From Ophiura sarsii (lineage: Eukaryota > Echinodermata > Ophiuroidea > Amphilepidida > Ophiuridae): DNA of 64,000 nucleotides. The stretch is taken from the NCBI GenBank assembly GCA_035610835.1, contig CM069442.1:59809950-59873949 (forward strand), read 5' to 3'. Positions 13,301 through 23,128 of the stretch are shown here, piece by piece. Numbering within the stretch: the first letter of the stretch is position 1; each line of letters opens with the position of its first letter. The translations under genes were made by a program, and so were the position numbers. The notes under the pieces are model-generated. The model saw only the letters and a list, made by a program, of their open reading frames with translations. It did not search any database and was not told where the DNA came from.

Positions 13301-16300
13301 GACGGCTCTTCTAAGAAGTGAAGTTCACTCTTTTCAGAGTGATATGTCACTCTTTTAAGAGTGATTTCCACTCTTTTGAGAGTGTTTTAACTCTTTTTAG
13401 AGTGATTTTAACTCTTTTTAGAGTGGTTTTAACTCTTTTTAGAGTGAAAATCGCTCTTTTCAGAATGAACTTCACTCCAAAAAAAGATCTGTTCCTCCTA
13501 GATGGAGCTCTCGAAAGAGTGAGTTTTAGCTCTTTTACATTTAGAGAGTTGCAACATGCCTGCTGAGAGTCCGTTCCGCGAACGGTTACTAGGCTGCATG
13601 CGGCCATTCGCAGTCCGTCGCTAAGATGGTCGACGTCCACCACCGTTCATCACCGCCCTGCGAATGGGCGCGAAACGGGTGCGAAACGGATGCGAACGGG
13701 TGCGCCGTCCTTATACCGTCTTCATACCGGGCTCTCATCGGTCGCCGCCGCTTTTACTCACCCGCCAGGAGTTTTGAGCATGTTCAAAACTCCGGTGGCC
13801 GGCAAAGTCCCCTGAACGTGTTCAACGGACGGGAAACGGCCCACCGTGTGTGCCGCCGTCCGCACCCATTTTTCACACGGTAAGGGGCCGCTCAGCTCAC
13901 ACGGATACATGTGAGGGTCCCATAAGATATTGCATTTTGCAACTTTGCAGAGTATATATATATACATGTGTGTTATAGATAGATAGATAGATAGATAGAG
14001 ACAAGATGACTTGGGAAGACAAGATGATGTTATAATGTTAGTGTATAATCAATCGGATTTGTCTTATTTCTATGCCATTTTAGCGATGTTTTCAATGTTC
14101 GTGTGCGTCACCCAAGATGGTTGGATGGGGATGTATTCTAAATTTCAGGTAGACTACCGTATTGGTTTTCATATTAACCAAATAAAATTGAATTAAAAGT
14201 TACCAGTAAAAGTTGTTACAAAATCAAAGGAGGAATGTAATAAAGTTAATATGCATGCAAATATGCATGCGTATACGCCATGATCTGAGACGATGAGATG
14301 AAGACCTATACACTTATAATGTCAGTGGAGTGCAAGAGTAAAGGGGGAATATTAACCAGTTCGAAACAAGTCAATTCTTTGCTTTGTTTCACACAAATAC
14401 CTCTGAAGTTTAGTTATGACATTGGTACACAATGCACTCCATAATTTCACACAATACTCAAATATTGTTGTCAAAATATTCAAAACTAGTCCATAATAGA
14501 GCGTGTTAATTAAAGTTAAACCATGGCTGGCTGATTATATCAGAATGAAAATCAAGCAACTCTTCAACCAACATGATCCCTGCTACTACAATACAGGAAT
14601 GCCAAAATCATTCTGCCTAAATAATTTGAACTAATCAACAATTAATATTGTCCATCTCTAAAATAATATTGCCTTTGTTTTCTTTAACAGGATTCTAATC
14701 ATTACTTGTTGGGTGGATGTTACTTCATCATCTGCATTATAGTCGGTGCTTTTGTCTTTGCTAATCTCATTATTGCAGTTGTAGTGACAAATTTGGTGAG
14801 TAAAATTGTTGTGAGATCTGTTGATATAGTCAGCGTCATAATGCTATGGACATAATTCCAACAATAGTGTGTGCGTGCGTAAAATTAGTCGCAATATAAA
14901 TTAAAAACATATGTGAATAGGGAAGAAATTATTTTTTCACCAAATCTTACAAAACATATAATTATCAGTGTTGCCAGATTACAGAAGAAGTTTTTCCGAA
15001 CTTTAAAACTACCTTCTCATGTAAATGCGTATTGTGAAGGTGAGCTTAGGCCTATGTAATGAATTGAAGGTAGAAGGCACAGTGAAGAGAAAGGGTTTCC
15101 AGGTGATTTTAAAAATTCAGATTAATGTTGTGCAAAGTTGAACAAAGTTGTTCAACGCGTGTTGTATTAGGGGGGGGGGGGGGGACAAGTTTGGTATCAA
15201 AATAATTCTACAAGTTTCCCCTGTCCAATAATATGTTTTCAGTTTTACACTGCAAATTATTTTACCGGACTTATAAAGCTTTTAAGAGGTATCGACACTT
15301 TGGGGACACCCTGTATTTCTCCTGAAGAGAAAAATTACCATTTGAAATGATACGTGTCGCGGCCTATCTCAAAACACTGTTTATGGTCATCCATAATGGT
15401 TATACATGTATAATAAGTGGCTACAAAACAATGTAACAAGTGGCCACATTTAATGTAATCTAACTAGTTTAATAAAAATGTTGCATCATCAGGATAAAGC
15501 TATGACTGAGATGAAACAAGAGAAACTCAAGACTGAAGATACCCTAGCTACAAAACCAACCAAGGTTGAAGATGGTAAGTAAATGGTGTCATTTATAGTT
15601 ATAAGATGTTTTAAAGATGACAATTAAAGGAATTAATAGTGATCAATTTGGGAAGTGAAAAGGTCATGAGGATAACAAAATATTGGTTCCTGTATGTATA
15701 GATTACTTATCCTACATGTAGCCTGAAAGATTATATAATTCAGATTTGCCTCATCACCAGTTATTTAAGTTGTCTCATATATCTCATGAGCATTTTGCTG
15801 CTACATACATATTACTATGTCTTGAACACCGTAACTTCAATAACCTTGTACCTTATTTTTAGTTAAACAACTTTTTCTCTCTGTCACCCTCTCAATAGAC
15901 CATATACACGTTGACAATGATGTCCCTTTGGTGAGCATCAATGACATTATAAAACATGGAGTGGATCTTAATGCACAGAAACCGCTATTCTTTGGAGTGA
16001 GTATACACATTACAATACGTCACTATTAGTGTCCCTATTTTATACGAATTCTGCCTGCCCTCCAAGAAAAAAAATCCAAACCATTCAAACTATTATACAC
16101 CGTCTGCCTAAATGGAGATCTTTGTGAATGTCAACTCAACCAAATTCTACCAGCGCCTCCCCCCCTCCCCCACAAAGAAATACCTTTGCAGTTACGTCAC
16201 CTGTTCAAAATCATGGTAATTTGAAGAAAAAAACAGGTGGGTAATATTTCTAACCAAGCCTTTTGCAAACAATATGCTCTTTCAAGGAGATTATAATACA

Positions 16301-19092
16301 AATATTGTGAATTACATTGTTTTATCTCCAAGAGATAAGAGTGTTATCTTCAGAAGATAGCAATGCTGACACTGACAATTATAATCCTCTCTTCAATATA
16401 TAGCAAGACTGACACATTCACTGTATTGTTATCATGGTTATGTTAGGTAACAATGCTGTCACACATACCATTGCTATCTTCAGTAGAAAGCAATACTAAC
16501 GACTTTACTATACATTTACTACATTTGAATCTTCAGTAAATAGCAATACATTCCCTTTATTTCTATCTTCAGAAAATAACACCAACACATTCATTTTATT
16601 TCTACTTTCAGTAAATAGCAAACCTGACACATTAACGCGATTGCTATCTTCATTAGATAACGATACCAACACATTCAATGTATTGCTATCCTCATTACAA
16701 AGCAATACCTACCCATTCACTATAATACTATCTTCAGTATGTATAGCAATACTGACACCTTTCCTAGTACTGCTATCTTCAGTAGATAGCAATACAACAA
16801 CTTTAATAAATTGATATCATATAGGTAGATAGCGATACAACACTTTATTATAATATTGCTATCTTCGGTAGATAGCAATACAATAATGTTAAAAAATTGA
16901 TACCATACTGGAACACTTACGTATTGATATCATAGGTACATGTAGATAGCAAAACAACACCTTTACTATATTATTATATCGCTATCTTCATTAGATAGCA
17001 ATTGTGCAGTATGAAATGGTTATTTTCAGATACTTTTCTCTCATCATTAGGACTTCAAGAACTTAACAACAGAGCGGTTACAGAACTATATCGTGGTCAT
17101 CACAGCTATTGAGGAGAATATGGCAGAATATCTTCGTATACGAAAAGACTTAGAAAATGTAAGTTAGCCTACAGGTCAAAAGAAGACAAATGTGGATGTG
17201 CCAGTTTCTTTGATGTTAAGATATGAATTCAAACTCTACCATCTTTAAATATTGTTTTTGTTTTATTTGAAATATATATACAGCGTGTCCCAAGAGTGTC
17301 AATACCTTTTCAAAGCTTTGTATCACTCTTAAAATAATTCGCAGTTCCAAACTGAAAACATATTTGGATAGAGACAATTTGCAGAATTATTTTGATACCA
17401 AACTTGACCCATTTTTGAGGCCGTTAACCCTAATACTCTTGAGTACTCCAAATTACTACGATGCAGTGTGTTCCACACGGCGCGGCAGTTTTTCGATAAA
17501 ATCCCCCGTGGCCCAGTGGTAAGTCGTTCGCCTCTGAACCCAGAGGTCCAGGGTTCGAGCCCCGGGGCGTGGGGTCCTTTTTTCCCCTCGCCCTTTTGGC
17601 CGTGAACATTTTTTCTTTGGATAAGGTGATTCGGGGGTTAGAGTTAATATAAAACACACACGCTGAGAGGTTTAGTCACATTCACAATACTATACATTTG
17701 TTCAACTATGGCAGGACCATGGGCAGGACGTACAGTGCAAGTCGCTGTGATCACGTGCTGCATGTTCTTCACATTCAATTTATGTGGATATTTGCAAAAA
17801 GGCTTTCACTTATTATATTTTGTGCACACCGTTAATAATGTTCATAATAAGGATTATTTCAATCTGAATCACAGTGGAAAACCGTATTCTCTCTTCATTG
17901 TTACGTCTCTCCCTCCCTCGCTCTCAAGCGCAGTTTAACAGTTCGGAAAACTTTTTTCAGTACTCTGGCAACACATATTTTAGCTGTTATTGTAAGTTTG
18001 GTATCACTTAAAATAATTCTACAAGTGTTCTCTCTCAAAATATGTTTTTAGTTTTTTACTGTGAATAATTTTGCCCGAGATATAAAGCTTTAATAGGATA
18101 TCGAAACTTTGGGACACCCTGTATATACATTTATCCTCGTGCCATCTTTCTCCTTGGATTACCAACTAATGAAAATTACGGTTTTTAATACTTAGATTTT
18201 TGACCTTGTATGGCAATTGAATGAATCAGAAAATGATTTTGAGCAGTTTGGTGAATTTGATGACCTAAAGGATGACGGCCCGTTACCAGAACTACCACCA
18301 GGATTTGACATTGAAAACTTTGGGGTAAGTTGTGGCATTTTAAATTATCATATGAGCAGTTTTCACTACATGTAGCCCAAATGAGGTTTTGTTTATTTTG
18401 TGTACACGGCCGATCAGGAGGACACACTTCGGTCCTGACGTTAACAGACTCGAACCATGCTTAGGCCAGGCTGAACGTTTTCAGAAACTTATAAATAACC
18501 ATTCACTTTATGAATGATGCATTAATTCACTCTTTTGACCAACAACTAATTCATTAGTTCCCTTCAATGTATATTCAATACCCGTTTATTACTGTTTACA
18601 AACATGAAATATTAATCTTTGGGCACAGAAACCTATATTTCATGAATACAACATTTTGAAGACGAAGCCGTTATAAAATGTACGTGATAATGTAATTGAC
18701 ATGAGACCTCTGATAATATTTTATTTGTATTTTCCAAATGGCCCCTAAATAGCAAAACCTTTCATTGGGAAGGTGTTTTTGTTTTCCGTTGCAACATTTT
18801 TTTCTCACTAATGTATCTTCTTCAAGAATAGGAATTCACTATCAAGCATACATTCATAAATCCAAACATACAGAAAAAAGGTGACATTATGTCCAACTTG
18901 ATGGAGCTCGGAAAGTACGACTTGATTAACACCAGACGAGGCAGCCTAAAGAAGATGGTCAAGGATGCAGCCAAACTCTTGGATCGTTTCCGATTGAAGG
19001 AAGGCGCCAAGGCGCGGGCTGCTCAGACCATCCAAGAAAACGATTCGGATGAGGAAGGTTCCGAGGAGGTGGAGGAGTCTGATGAGGGATAG
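1016..19092 (+). CDS. CATSPER4: CatSper4, cation channel sperm-associated protein 4 (15 coding exons)
   Basis: A pore-forming alpha subunit of the CatSper channel, the pH- and voltage-gated Ca2+ channel of the sperm flagellum that drives hyperactivation or chemotactic turning. Fifteen exons join in phase to 572 residues (human CatSper4 is about 470): 1016-1165, 1792-1847, 2149-2194, 2448-2558, 6742-6843, 7601-7763, 8135-8207, 11666-11835, 14084-14148, 14691-14795, 15493-15574, 15899-15996, 17051-17158, 18196-18324, 18832-19092. A single six-helix domain is visible: S1 about 130-152, S2 160-180, S3 190-208, S4 with six arginines at every third position (218-233), S5 258-278, pore motif FVCVTQDGW (296-304), S6 about 320-346. 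The TQDGW selectivity motif and the later [14 protein letters not shown] segment match CatSper4 rather than CatSper1-3 as I know them. The long acidic N-terminus and acidic C-terminal tail are extra length. All introns are GT-AG. The start is the ATG whose frame runs directly into the first donor. Confidence 0.9.
1556..1655. repeat. Short inverted repeat in CATSPER4 intron 1
   Basis: The word AGTTTATCGCAAATA (around 1565) is answered by ATTTGCGATAAACCTT (around 1636), making arms of about 16 bp around a 55-bp loop. It may be a remnant MITE; nothing else is seen in intron 1. Confidence 0.5.
1792..1847 (+). CDS. CATSPER4: CATSPER4 exon 2
   Basis: A 56-bp exon between TTTACAG and GTAAGT encodes a very basic segment ([11 protein letters not shown]) and ends in phase 2. 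It joins exon 3 to restore an Asp codon. Confidence 0.72.
2149..2194 (+). CDS. CATSPER4: CATSPER4 exon 3
   Basis: A 46-bp exon ([15 protein letters not shown]) after a TTTCAG acceptor and before GTAAGC. It enters in phase 2 and leaves in phase 0. Confidence 0.72.
2448..2558 (+). CDS. CATSPER4: CATSPER4 exon 4 (acidic pre-S1 segment)
   Basis: Thirty-seven codons in phase 0 encode an acidic stretch containing [18 protein letters not shown]. The acceptor is CTAG and the donor GTATAG, both weaker than the other sites, but the phase is preserved on both sides. Confidence 0.72.
3393..4374 (-). pseudogene. LINE reverse-transcriptase core, split by frameshifts
   Basis: The open frames 4374-3910 and 3926-3393 overlap in different phases. 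They carry [14 protein letters not shown], the [10 protein letters not shown] box (usually GVPQGS) and [11 protein letters not shown]. The thumb follows, with [10 protein letters not shown] and [10 protein letters not shown]. Catalytic YADD is intact but the reading frame is not. Confidence 0.87.
5460..6095 (-). pseudogene. LINE endonuclease domain fragment
   Basis: 211 codons of APE-like endonuclease. Visible motifs are [11 protein letters not shown] at the start, [26 protein letters not shown] and LVGDFN. The C-terminal catalytic histidine region is missing after a frameshift near 5460. Confidence 0.85.
6236..6370. repeat. CTG/CTC-rich imperfect repeat
   Basis: Interspersed ctgctgct triplets and the repeated phrase CCCAATAGTATTATAGTACT (twice, about 110 bp apart) fill this stretch of CATSPER4 intron 4. 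Confidence 0.6.
6471..6718. mobile_element. Palindromic MITE abutting exon 5 of CATSPER4
   Basis: Ends are inverted (ACACATTTAAAACTA near 6473; TAGTTTTAAGTGTGT at the right), with TA on either side. A second inner inverted pair is CACCAACTGAAAAG and CTTTTCAGTTGGTG. It is about 248 bp long, with no coding capacity. The TA flank suggests mariner/Tc1-type mobilisation. The right end lies 23 bp before the S1 exon. Confidence 0.65.
6742..6843 (+). CDS. CATSPER4: CATSPER4 exon 5 (S1)
   Basis: Thirty-four codons, with the hydrophobic core [20 protein letters not shown] forming S1. The acceptor sits only 23 bp downstream of a palindromic MITE. Confidence 0.88.
7342..7393 (+). repeat. Poly(C) tract, 52 nt
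   Basis: An uninterrupted run of C, followed by CTGGCTACGCTACTGCA. That tail is the reverse of the CAGTAGCGTAGCCAG end seen near other poly(G) tracts in the window, so it probably marks one end of a hAT-like element. Confidence 0.9.
7601..7763 (+). CDS. CATSPER4: CATSPER4 exon 6 (S2-S3)
   Basis: Fifty-four codons plus one base encode S2 ([18 protein letters not shown]) and S3 ([16 protein letters not shown]). The acidic residue in CELALKW and the WNILDF motif are standard for voltage-sensor domains. Confidence 0.92.
8135..8207 (+). CDS. CATSPER4: CATSPER4 exon 7 (S4 voltage sensor)
   Basis: This 73-bp exon encodes the S4 helix [16 protein letters not shown], with arginine at every third position (residues 218, 221, 224, 227, 230, 233). 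A phase-2 exit joins exon 8 as serine. Confidence 0.93.
8313..10015 (+). repeat. 28-bp minisatellite in CATSPER4 intron 7
   Basis: About 60 imperfect copies of a 28-bp unit, GAGATAACACTATTGTGACT + ATCTTCAG. Variants such as gagacaacac, tatgaat and attcaggag recur in blocks, and a segment around 8640-8960 is repeated around 9060-9300, so segmental amplification is visible. No spacers differ systematically, so it is not CRISPR-like. Confidence 0.92.
10287..11430 (+). repeat. 64-bp dimeric minisatellite in CATSPER4 intron 7
   Basis: About 17 copies of a 64-bp unit combine the 28-mer core (GATAACACTTAATTGTGACT + ATCTTCAG) with a diverged sister half (TAGACAGCACCGTTGTAATT + ATTACTCCCTTCAG). A and B variants (cattttaattg, cgttgtaatta) alternate in part, giving a higher-order pattern. 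Confidence 0.9.
11666..11835 (+). CDS. CATSPER4: CATSPER4 exon 8 (S4-S5 linker, S5)
   Basis: The exon enters with one base and encodes the linker ([20 protein letters not shown]) and S5 ([20 protein letters not shown]). The FPEHFGDLG outer turret follows. It exits in phase 1 at GTAAGA. Confidence 0.92.
12166..13925. mobile_element. GC-rich foldback element in CATSPER4 intron 8
   Basis: Inverted ends TTATGGGGCCCTCACATGTA (12166) and its complement with one change (ending 13925) extend nearly 50 bp. Inner arms of about 300 bp (12509-12790 versus 13600-13925) are also inverted. A block at 12205-12475 recurs in direct orientation at 12788-13235 (shared words CTGAGCGCTCAAGCTCGCCG and GAAAAACAACAGAGTCCAA). 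CCGG-rich phrases (taccgggt, caccgg) repeat throughout. TA flanks both ends. It is far richer in GC than its surroundings and shows no convincing gene. Confidence 0.8.
13250..13548. mobile_element. Hairpin MITE nested in the foldback
   Basis: Terminal inverted repeats of about 44 bp begin CTCTCTAAATGTAAAAGAGC at the left and are mirrored at the right end. Between them lie about nine short palindromic units of the form ACTCTTTTNAGAGTG. 299 bp in total. Confidence 0.78.
13975..13998 (+). repeat. Short GATA microsatellite
   Basis: Several tandem GATA tetranucleotides follow the foldback. Confidence 0.8.
14084..14148 (+). CDS. CATSPER4: CATSPER4 exon 9 (pore loop)
   Basis: A 65-bp exon holding the pore helix and selectivity filter, [20 protein letters not shown]. 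The TxDxW aspartate that lines the Ca2+ filter is present (residue 302). Confidence 0.95.
14691..14795 (+). CDS. CATSPER4: CATSPER4 exon 10 (S6)
   Basis: Thirty-five codons in phase 0 encode S6, [20 protein letters not shown] followed by VVTNL. The mid-helix asparagine typical of channel gates is kept. Confidence 0.93.
15181..15313 (+). mobile_element. Solo right arm of the CAGGGTGTCC palindromic element
   Basis: It matches the right arm of the intron 13 element (aagtttggtatcaaaataattctac and ATAAAGCTTTTAAGAGGTATC) and ends GGACACCCTG|TA. The left arm is replaced by a poly(G) run (15171-15183). Confidence 0.65.
15493..15574 (+). CDS. CATSPER4: CATSPER4 exon 11
   Basis: This exon encodes a charged cytoplasmic segment after S6 ([16 protein letters not shown]). 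It lies between CATCAG and GTAAGT and exits in phase 1. Confidence 0.78.
15899..15996 (+). CDS. CATSPER4: CATSPER4 exon 12
   Basis: A 98-bp exon after CTCAATAG encodes [20 protein letters not shown] and a few further residues. The phases agree at both ends. Confidence 0.78.
16320..17005. repeat. Degenerate TATCTTCAGTAGATA repeat in CATSPER4 intron 12
   Basis: About 15 spaced copies of a near-palindrome (GCTATCTTCAGTAGATAGCA) with variable 25-40 bp spacers. The CTATCTTCAG core is shared with the intron 7 minisatellites. Confidence 0.75.
17051..17158 (+). CDS. CATSPER4: CATSPER4 exon 13 (conserved C-terminal helix)
   Basis: Thirty-six codons in phase 0, with [20 protein letters not shown] followed by KDLEN. 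This helical segment resembles the conserved post-S6 segment of mammalian CatSper4 and supports the subunit call. Confidence 0.88.
17281..18121. mobile_element. TA-flanked palindromic element with CAGSGTGTCCC ends, CATSPER4 intron 13
   Basis: The left end CAGCGTGTCCCAAGAGTGTC (after TATA) is mirrored by the right end GGGACACCCTG (before TA). Arms of about 130 bp (17281-17411 and 17990-18121) are inverted copies containing an AAAATAATTC word and AAAGCTTT. The TA target site and CAGGGTGTCCC tip are typical of mariner-type MITEs. The middle 17412-17989 includes a tRNA-like SINE. Confidence 0.7.
17504..17660 (+). mobile_element. tRNA-derived SINE-like sequence
   Basis: A box A (TGGCCCAGTGG, 17509-17519) and box B (GGTTCGAGCCC, 17552-17562) sit 33 bp apart, and an acceptor-like CCCCGTG/CGTGGGG pairing encloses them. 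The anticodon loop and T-stem do not fold properly (8-nt loop, 2-nt offset), so I call a tRNA-derived element, not a working tRNA. A T-rich run follows. Confidence 0.6.
18196..18324 (+). CDS. CATSPER4: CATSPER4 exon 14
   Basis: Forty-three codons in phase 0 encode an acidic linker ([20 protein letters not shown]) ending in a proline-rich PLPELPPGF. The acceptor is TACTTAG and the donor GTAAGT. Confidence 0.78.
18832..19092 (+). CDS. CATSPER4: CATSPER4 exon 15 (C-terminus and stop)
   Basis: Eighty-six codons then TAG. A basic, probably helical portion ([20 protein letters not shown]) is followed by an acidic end ([18 protein letters not shown]). The frame is set by the exon 14 junction. Confidence 0.82.
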   Translation, partial: EFTIKHTFINPNIQKKGDIMSNLMELGKYDLINTRRGSLKKMVKDAAKLLDRFRLKEGAKARAAQTIQENDSDEEGSEEVEESDEG

Positions 19093-20070
19093 AGGATGTG
19101 AAATGGAAAGGATTAAGCAAAAATAGAATTGAATCAAACTAATGCAATTGTAGTGTGGTGTGGTATCACAGCCAATGGGGGAGGGGATGGAGGGATGTCA
19201 ATGCTAGTGTTGTAAAACTAGAATTATATCTTTTGTTGTAGGAAATTTCATATGAATATGCAATTTGATTACATATAATTTGATAAACAAATTCACTTGA
19301 TCCCCAAAAAAATGGATGCAGTGGGATATTAGCAATGCTCAGATTCCACAATTTAATTGAAAAGGCAAATATGAAAATCTACTACACAAGTACACAATGT
19401 AAAATTCCTTATGTTCAAAGAGCCAGAGTCCTAGGATCCTTCTATTTGTATGCGACTTCTTTGCCACAAAACTAATTTTCATTGAAACATCAAGATATTC
19501 AAAACATACAAATAAATCACATAAGACAAGCTGTTAGAGTATATGCTATGAGATCTTTAGTTTATTTGTATTTGTACAGTTATCATACAAGCTTCTTGAA
19601 ACATGAAAAATCAGGAAAAGAAAATTTTACAAAAACTTCCGACATCAACAATCATTTTTTGTATGGAGTTTAAACAAATGTAAAATTGGCTTCAGTTGAA
19701 AGTTACTTTCATACTACGCATTGTGAACTTTGCCATGCTGATGTAATGCAGGTAAAACACTGCCACTGTAACTAGATATGCTTTACACATATTTTCCATA
19801 TTTTGCCATGTATCACTTGCTGTTATCTTATGCAGAGAACATAGGATTGATAGGCAAAAGTTTGCAGTGGATAAGTAGAGATTAGTGATGAAGTTAACCC
19901 AACATTAACATGGCGATTACAAAATTCAAACAAGAATGTGTATCAATACGCAGTAATGGAAATACCCACAAGACTATCAACCCGGGTAGACAATCATGTG
20001 TATCGCAGCTCTATTTATAATATTGCATGTACTGATCATAACAGTAGTAACATCATGTCCTGGCCAGTTC
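19093..20070 (+). other. CATSPER4 3' untranslated region and downstream DNA
   Basis: AT-rich DNA without a credible reading frame. AATAAA at 19511-19516 is the first good poly(A) signal after the stop, implying a 3' UTR of roughly 450 bp. This is inference only. Confidence 0.4.
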
Positions 20071-20072
20071 AC

Positions 20073-20144
20073 TCCTCGGTAGTCTAGTTGTTGAGAGACT
20101 TGGTTTGCAATGTAGAGGTCCATGGTTCGATTCCCACTAGGACC
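20073..20144 (+). mobile_element. tRNA-like sequence, probably SINE head or tRNA pseudogene
   Basis: Box A TAGTCTAGTTG (20080-20090) and box B GGTTCGATTCC (20124-20134) are near consensus. The acceptor stem pairs only 5 of 7 and the T stem is poor. It lies downstream of CATSPER4. Confidence 0.55.
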
Positions 20145-23128
20145 ACTTTTTCAACTGATTTATTTCCTTTTGTTAAAGTAAGGGTTATAAATATATTCTT
20201 AGTCCAAAAAGTGTGTAGTCTCTACCTAGACAACCCCAGGTAAACAAGTCATGTAGATATTTCCATTGCTGCGTAAGTTCATGTTTGGACATTTGGATTT
20301 CTTAAAGATGACCCATTACAATACTGCAATTTGTTTATAAAAGTAGTGTTGATTTATACAGTTTCTGCTACTTTGAATTTGACCACATACATTGGATGTT
20401 GATGTTTTCATATTGGTAATTCTAGATCCATTTGAATATAAATGGAGTTGAAAATTGTCAATGCTGACATCTATCTAATAGTAATGATTCTTAAAGTCAT
20501 AACAGTGTAGAGCCTTGGTGAAAGTTTCAAAACCCTATAGTTATACTTAATAGTGTAATTCTGTTTCTCTTTAATGGCTTTGTTGCCTATAAACCCTTGG
20601 GAACATCAACAAAATAGAATTACAAATGGACATATCACCTGGTGTGCGATGAGGGATCAAAGACTTCAGTGCATTTTTGTGATAATACACTCATGGGGAG
20701 ATAAAATCAGTTCAATAATTTCTTGATTATTTCAAATAATTCCCACACATTCTATTGCATGGTGCAAGGGCCCCGATGTTAAGGAATGCAGTGCGTCATT
20801 ACACTGTGCATTGTATTGTGCATTCAACATTGAGATGAATGCTACATGTAGCGTAACGCTTGGATCGAGACATTATTGAACTAATTAAAATAGTTGATAC
20901 CAATGTACTATTTTGTGCACCAAGTTTCTTTCCCTTTTTTACTTCTTCCATAGCTCTACAGCATTTTACACTATATATATGATTTTACATTATAATAAAT
21001 ATGAGAATCTAAAACATAATAGTACAAAATCAATATTAAAATCATAATAAATATTAAATCAGAACTTTACAATTACTATACAAAGTTATCATTATTTACA
21101 TTCTGTCATTAATATTTTTAAGTAGTCACTTTACCCTGGGTAAAGTCATTCTTAATCAAATCTTCATACACTTTGTCATAACCAAAATGGATTTTTGTAT
21201 ACTATATTCATGTAGCTGCTCTAGTTCAATCAGTTCCAAATTGGCGAGATATGTGCTTTTTTCATTGCTTTGCGTGTCAAAGTTATACAAAGCAAACACA
21301 CACAATTTTTGCCATAATGCACACGATTCTGGTCGGACGCACTCAATTTTTGTCGGACGCACACAATTTTTCGCCATATGCACACGAATTTGGCCAAGTG
21401 AATGTGTCACGCATTTGATGCACAGTGTGTTTCTTGCATTCATTCCTACACTATTCTGTATTTTTTCGTTGCTATAAAGAGACCAATTTGGAGCTGATAA
21501 AACTATAGACTCAAGTATAAGCTACTTCTACAAAACCCAAGAACAAGTTACATTTTCTATCTATTTTTGGCACTTATAAATAGGGGCAATTTTGATGAGC
21601 TATCTTTATACAATAATCAATGCACCTGTTCTGTGGTTTCAAGTATTTACAATGCATGGAGGGCCAGATAAAGCCAACATATTTCTTGAATTAATGTATT
21701 TTGTAGCAGCATTTATGAAAACTAAACTTTTGCTGGGATTTCTGACTTCAATTTGAACAAGAAAGACTTTACAGAGTGATACTATACATTATTATTATTA
21801 CACCATTAGTTTACTACATCTCTGATTGCACTCAATTTTGATCACATGATAAAACATAACTAATGCAAAAGTTATATACAATTTACAGAGTGTTAATCTT
21901 AATTTAACAAGGCAAGTGCTCAATAAGCTAGCCTCTTCACATTTACACAACAATCGACCAACACTGTGTAGTGTCAGGTCAGTCAATTGAAGTAGGTAAT
22001 TTGATTTGATTATCAGTCTGTTTTTTACCCACACAGACATTGCCCATTTTGGCAATATAGTGGCTTTTGTGAGCCTATGACTGCTTGGTATGTGTGAAAA
22101 AGCTATCAATTTTGGGATCAATGAAAGATTTTTCCAGAATTTAATATAAAAGAAAGTTTCATGATTTAGTAAGTTTATACATAATACAGGGTTACCCTGG
22201 TGAGTGATTTGAAATTATCAAAGTGGTAATCATAAAAAATAGATAATAAAACATCATATTTAGAGCATCATAATTCATGCAAATTGTCTTAGGCACAGAC
22301 TAACAATTTAACATCTAATATATTGGTCCATGTTTCATGGATCTTCCTTAACTGCATTCAATTATATGGAATGTTTGACTGACTGATGAAAAGACTGATC
22401 AAATAAATCTAAAACATATCACAAATAACCTAGTTGGGGACATGGTTAAACGCAGTGTTTTGTGGGATATTGTTGGTGATCTATAACCAAATCATGAAGT
22501 CCATGATTAATGCCTGTAGAATCATTAATCCCTGAACATAATTACACCACACTCAAACTTTGCACATTTCGAACAATTTTGCTTGTTTTTGTTTTCCCGA
22601 ATTTGAGCTTCCTTCCATAGACCTAAATACAAAATGAATATAGTAATGTGTTTTTTTACTTGCTGATTTTAGCATGAAAATAAAATGCAGTAATTGACAT
22701 CATCTTGGATATATCTTTCAGGTTTACACAGGCATTATGATCGCATGATATGATTTACATTATAATGGCAGCTATAGTAAAGAGAATTAAATACTCACCA
22801 CCTTAATTCAATAGTGACTTGATTTGGTTCATTAGCAATACATCTACATTAATGGCCCTATTGCATAAAAGTTGAGATCAATCTTAAGATGAGTTATTCT
22901 TCTTAGGTTTTCACCCTTATAAAGAATGTTTCAGTATTCATGATTTCATCGGCATGATAGGGCCCATGCCAAACTTACAACCTGGGTCCTACTTCATAAT
23001 GCTCATCTAAGGAAGAGCTATTTAATATATTTTTAAAGAGACTTAAGAGTTTAAGAACCTTAAGAAGATTCTATGAAATACATGTAGGGCCCAGGCCATT
23101 TATTCTACAAATTTGCACCCTTCTGCGA
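20145..23128. other. AT-rich intergenic DNA, no gene seen
   Basis: Only short chance frames are present. Small features are cacacgattctggtcggacgcac-type near-repeats (21310-21395) and a TTTAC/GGTAAA-containing short inverted stretch near 21130. I recognise nothing functional. Confidence 0.5.

Noticed and set aside
13318..13643. Frames of 82 and 98 codons on opposite strands
   Set aside because: Both read through tandem ACTCTTTTNAGAGTG palindromes in a MITE; the repeated FRVxLTLF and KRVKxTLK peptides are repeat artefacts.
17504..17574. Functional tRNA gene
   Set aside because: Boxes A and B are good but the anticodon loop is 8 nt or the stem is short, and the T-stem is offset by two bases. 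Better explained as a SINE head.
20073..20144. Functional tRNA gene
   Set aside because: Acceptor has two mismatches and the T stem pairs poorly.
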